Positions 6,325 through 7,048 of a DNA stretch of 7,048 bases are shown in pieces (positions within the stretch are counted from its first letter, which is position 1; every line of letters begins with the position of its first letter). The translations under genes were made by a program, and so were the position numbers. The DNA is from Bacteroidales bacterium UBA6267 (GTDB taxonomy: Bacteria > Bacteroidota > Bacteroidia > Bacteroidales > UBA1556), in the NCBI GenBank assembly GCA_002440745.1, contig DJVB01000044.1:68284-75331 (forward strand), read 5' to 3'. Below the pieces are notes generated by a model. The model was given only the letters and a program-made list of their open reading frames with translations, had not been told where the DNA came from and made no database searches.

Positions 6325-6618
6325 ATGGGACTACATAAAAAGATGACTAACAACCCCAACGGGCGACCAGTCGGCAGTAAAAACGAGCGAACCAAACAAT
6401 GGGAAATGTTATCGCAGGACTTCACAGGACGACACACGGAGCGTTTTAATAAGATACTGGATAACTTACCAGATGAAGACTTCGCAAAGGCTTATATCTT
6501 AATATTAGGATATTTCAAACCAAAGTTAGCAGCTTCAAAAATTGAAGTCGGGCAAAGGTTAACCATGCAGGAACAAAAAGTAATGATTAGTAAAATGTTT
6601 GACGAGATACCAGACTAA
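6325..6618 (+). CDS. Small NPNGRPxGSKN-motif protein (phage terminase-associated-like)
   Basis: A 97-aa protein starting 2 nt after the primase-like gene and probably translated with it. The N terminus has NNPNGRPVGSKNERT (9-23), an AT-hook-like motif seen in DUF5681-like proteins and in small proteins beside terminase genes in Bacteroidota phages. Helices follow (QWEMLSQDFTGRHTERFNKILDNL, AKAYILILGYFKPKLA), ending in an acidic tail. A second in-frame Met (6343) would remove six residues. It could be a small-terminase-like packaging protein, as in phage satellites, or simply a DNA-binding accessory; the sequence alone does not decide. It is the last gene of the element. Confidence 0.8.
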   Translation: MGLHKKMTNNPNGRPVGSKNERTKQWEMLSQDFTGRHTERFNKILDNLPDEDFAKAYILILGYFKPKLAASKIEVGQRLTMQEQKVMISKMFDEIPD

Positions 6619-6846
6619 CAATAAAATATAAATCATTGATTAGTAGGGCACTACTAAAGTCTGTCAACGACATTATTTGAATCGCAGCAATTCATACCTT
6701 TAAAATTTACAGCAAATGAGTATTAAAATACCTAATTGAATTTAATCAAAGCAAGATTTTATAACAGTCAAAAGGCAGGGAAAAAATACTTTGATTTATT
6801 GATTTTGAAAAGGAATAAAAGGCAATTTTATTTATAAGTCAGTGTA
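6619..6846. other. Noncoding right arm of the element
   Basis: 228 A+T-rich bases with no convincing gene on either strand; the longest ATG start here (6717) makes only seven codons. It holds a hairpin (6640-6657), a weak GTATT-AA-AATAC dyad (6720-6731) and two AAAAGGCA copies (about 6769 and 6817). This may be the long arm holding excisionase or host-factor sites, but none can be named. Confidence 0.6.
6640..6657. repeat. Perfect 7-bp hairpin TTAGTAG-GGCA-CTACTAA
   Basis: A perfect inverted repeat with a 4-nt loop lies 22 nt after the last stop codon. No T run follows, so it is a weak candidate for intrinsic termination. It could be an mRNA end structure, a nick or binding site, or a single-strand origin hairpin. 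The function is unknown. Confidence 0.5.
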
Positions 6847-6871
6847 TTGTTGCGCAAATTGTTGCGCAAAT
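6847..6871. repeat. Right tandem TTGCGCAA sites (putative arm sites)
   Basis: Identical over 25 bp to 871-895, in the same orientation, with palindrome cores at 6850-6857 and 6862-6869. They lie 25 bp inside the attR identity block. In the circular form the two pairs would flank the joined att site. Confidence 0.78.
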
Positions 6872-6908
6872 AAAAAAAGGCTAAAGATTCTCAAATCTTT
6901 AACCCTTT
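6872..6908 (-). terminator. Element-borne terminator for the restored tRNA-Ala
   Basis: On the minus strand AAAGGGTTAAAGATT pairs with AATCTTTAGCCTTT (one bulged G, one G-U pair), followed by T7 (complement of 6872-6878). It has the same arm design as the left terminator (665-700) but a different loop and a longer stem, as expected if the element brought its own copy with the tRNA 3' end. Confidence 0.75.
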
Positions 6909-6965
6909 GATTTTCAACGTGGAGCGTATCGGACTTGAACCGACCACCTTTAGACTGCCAGTCTA
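6897..6965. repeat. attR: 69-bp direct repeat, right end of the element
   Basis: Identical to 689-757. Here it forms the 3' part of the intact tRNA-Ala gene, so integration rebuilds a full tRNA. Beyond 6965 the sequence is host tRNA 5' half. Confidence 0.93.
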
Positions 6966-6993
6966 ACGCTCTAGCCAGATGAGCTAACGCCCC
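6920..6993 (-). tRNA. tRNA-Ala (anticodon GGC)
   Basis: A 74-nt cloverleaf read on the minus strand. Acceptor GGGGCGT pairs with ACGCTCC and includes the G3-U70 pair that marks alanine tRNA. The D arm is GCTC...GAGC, the anticodon stem TTAGA/TCTAA, the loop CTGGCAG with anticodon GGC (complement of 6957-6959, reads GCC/GCU), the T arm GTCGG-TTCAAGT-CCGAT, and the discriminator A. CCA is not encoded. The 3' portion comes from the element and the 5' portion from the host chromosome. Confidence 0.96.
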
Positions 6994-7003
6994 AAAATAA
7001 TAG

Positions 7004-7043
7004 GAACTTGCAATCTAACCGCTTTCCTGAAGCAAGTTCGGGA
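7004..7043. repeat. REP-like palindrome in the right flank
   Basis: TCCTGAA-GCAAG-TTCGGGA (7025-7043) is an imperfect palindrome with one wobble. GAACTTGC (7004-7011) is also an exact inverted match to GCAAGTTC (7032-7039). Sequences of this form recur between genes in many bacterial genomes as REP-like repeats. It lies just upstream of the tRNA gene and could be a terminator remnant or an intergenic repeat. A minus-strand gene ending here cannot be excluded from 55 bases. Confidence 0.4.
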
Positions 7044-7048
7044 CACTC

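Larger units (their letters stand above)
689..6965. mobile_element. 6.2-kb integrative element in tRNA-Ala(GGC), with its own replication module
   Basis: Bounded by a perfect 69-bp direct repeat containing the tRNA 3' part; the repeat offset gives a unit length of 6208 bp. It carries a tyrosine integrase beside attL, an excisionase-like HTH protein, a small winged-helix protein, a RecA-like ATPase, a zinc-finger/Toprim-like protein, iteron-like repeats between the last two, an unknown 270-aa protein, and a terminase-associated-like small protein. Palindromic TTGCGCAA sites lie just inside both ends. Base composition is clearly more A+T-rich than the flanking secreted-protein gene, especially in 939-3000. 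No relaxase, coupling protein, capsid, portal or large terminase gene is visible. All frames look intact, so the element is probably recent or still active. The excised circular form is predicted, not shown. Confidence 0.9.

Noticed and set aside
6640..6657. Intrinsic terminator for the element operon
   Set aside because: The hairpin is not followed by a T run, so termination there is not supported.

Overview
The window reads as chromosomal DNA of a gliding or T9SS-bearing member of the Bacteroidota. The evidence is a CHU_C-type (gliding motility / type IX secretion) C-terminal domain at the left edge, a TTTG-N21-TAnnTTTG promoter of the Bacteroidota type, starts without clear Shine-Dalgarno sequences, and several protein families typical of Bacteroidota mobile elements. 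Species cannot be told from the sequence.

Layout: (1) 1-572 is the 3' end of a large secreted protein with Ig/PKD-like repeats and a type B T9SS sorting domain, closed by a strong symmetric terminator (586-630). (2) 689-6965 is a complete 6.2-kb integrated element. Its ends are a perfect 69-bp direct repeat (689-757 and 6897-6965, offset 6208 bp) made of the 3' part of a tRNA-Ala gene. The intact minus-strand tRNA-Ala(GGC) is at the right end (6920-6993) and a 3' tRNA fragment is left at 712-757. (3) 6994-7048 is flanking chromosome with a small REP-like palindrome.

Inside the element all genes point right: a tyrosine integrase (939-2177) next to attL; an unrecognised 270-aa protein with an AT-hook-like linker; an excisionase-type HTH protein; a small winged-helix protein; a RecA/RepA-like ATPase; a zinc-finger/Toprim-like primase-type protein (DUF6371-like); and a 97-aa protein with an NPNGRPxGSKN motif of the kind found beside phage terminase genes. 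The middle genes overlap by 8 and 4 nt, so they are probably translated together. Between the ATPase and primase genes lie six 9-bp iteron-like repeats, three in each orientation, which is a good candidate replication origin. Tandem palindromic TTGCGCAA sites occur identically inside both ends; the left set abuts the -7 box of the integrase promoter.

My reading, which is inference, is that this is a minimal integrating and replicating island with no visible relaxase, capsid, terminase large subunit or defence cargo. It resembles a phage satellite or another element mobilised in trans. The parts of most interest are the iteron array, the shared TTGCGCAA arm sites, the integrase lacking the usual first catalytic arginine, and the unrecognised 270-aa protein.
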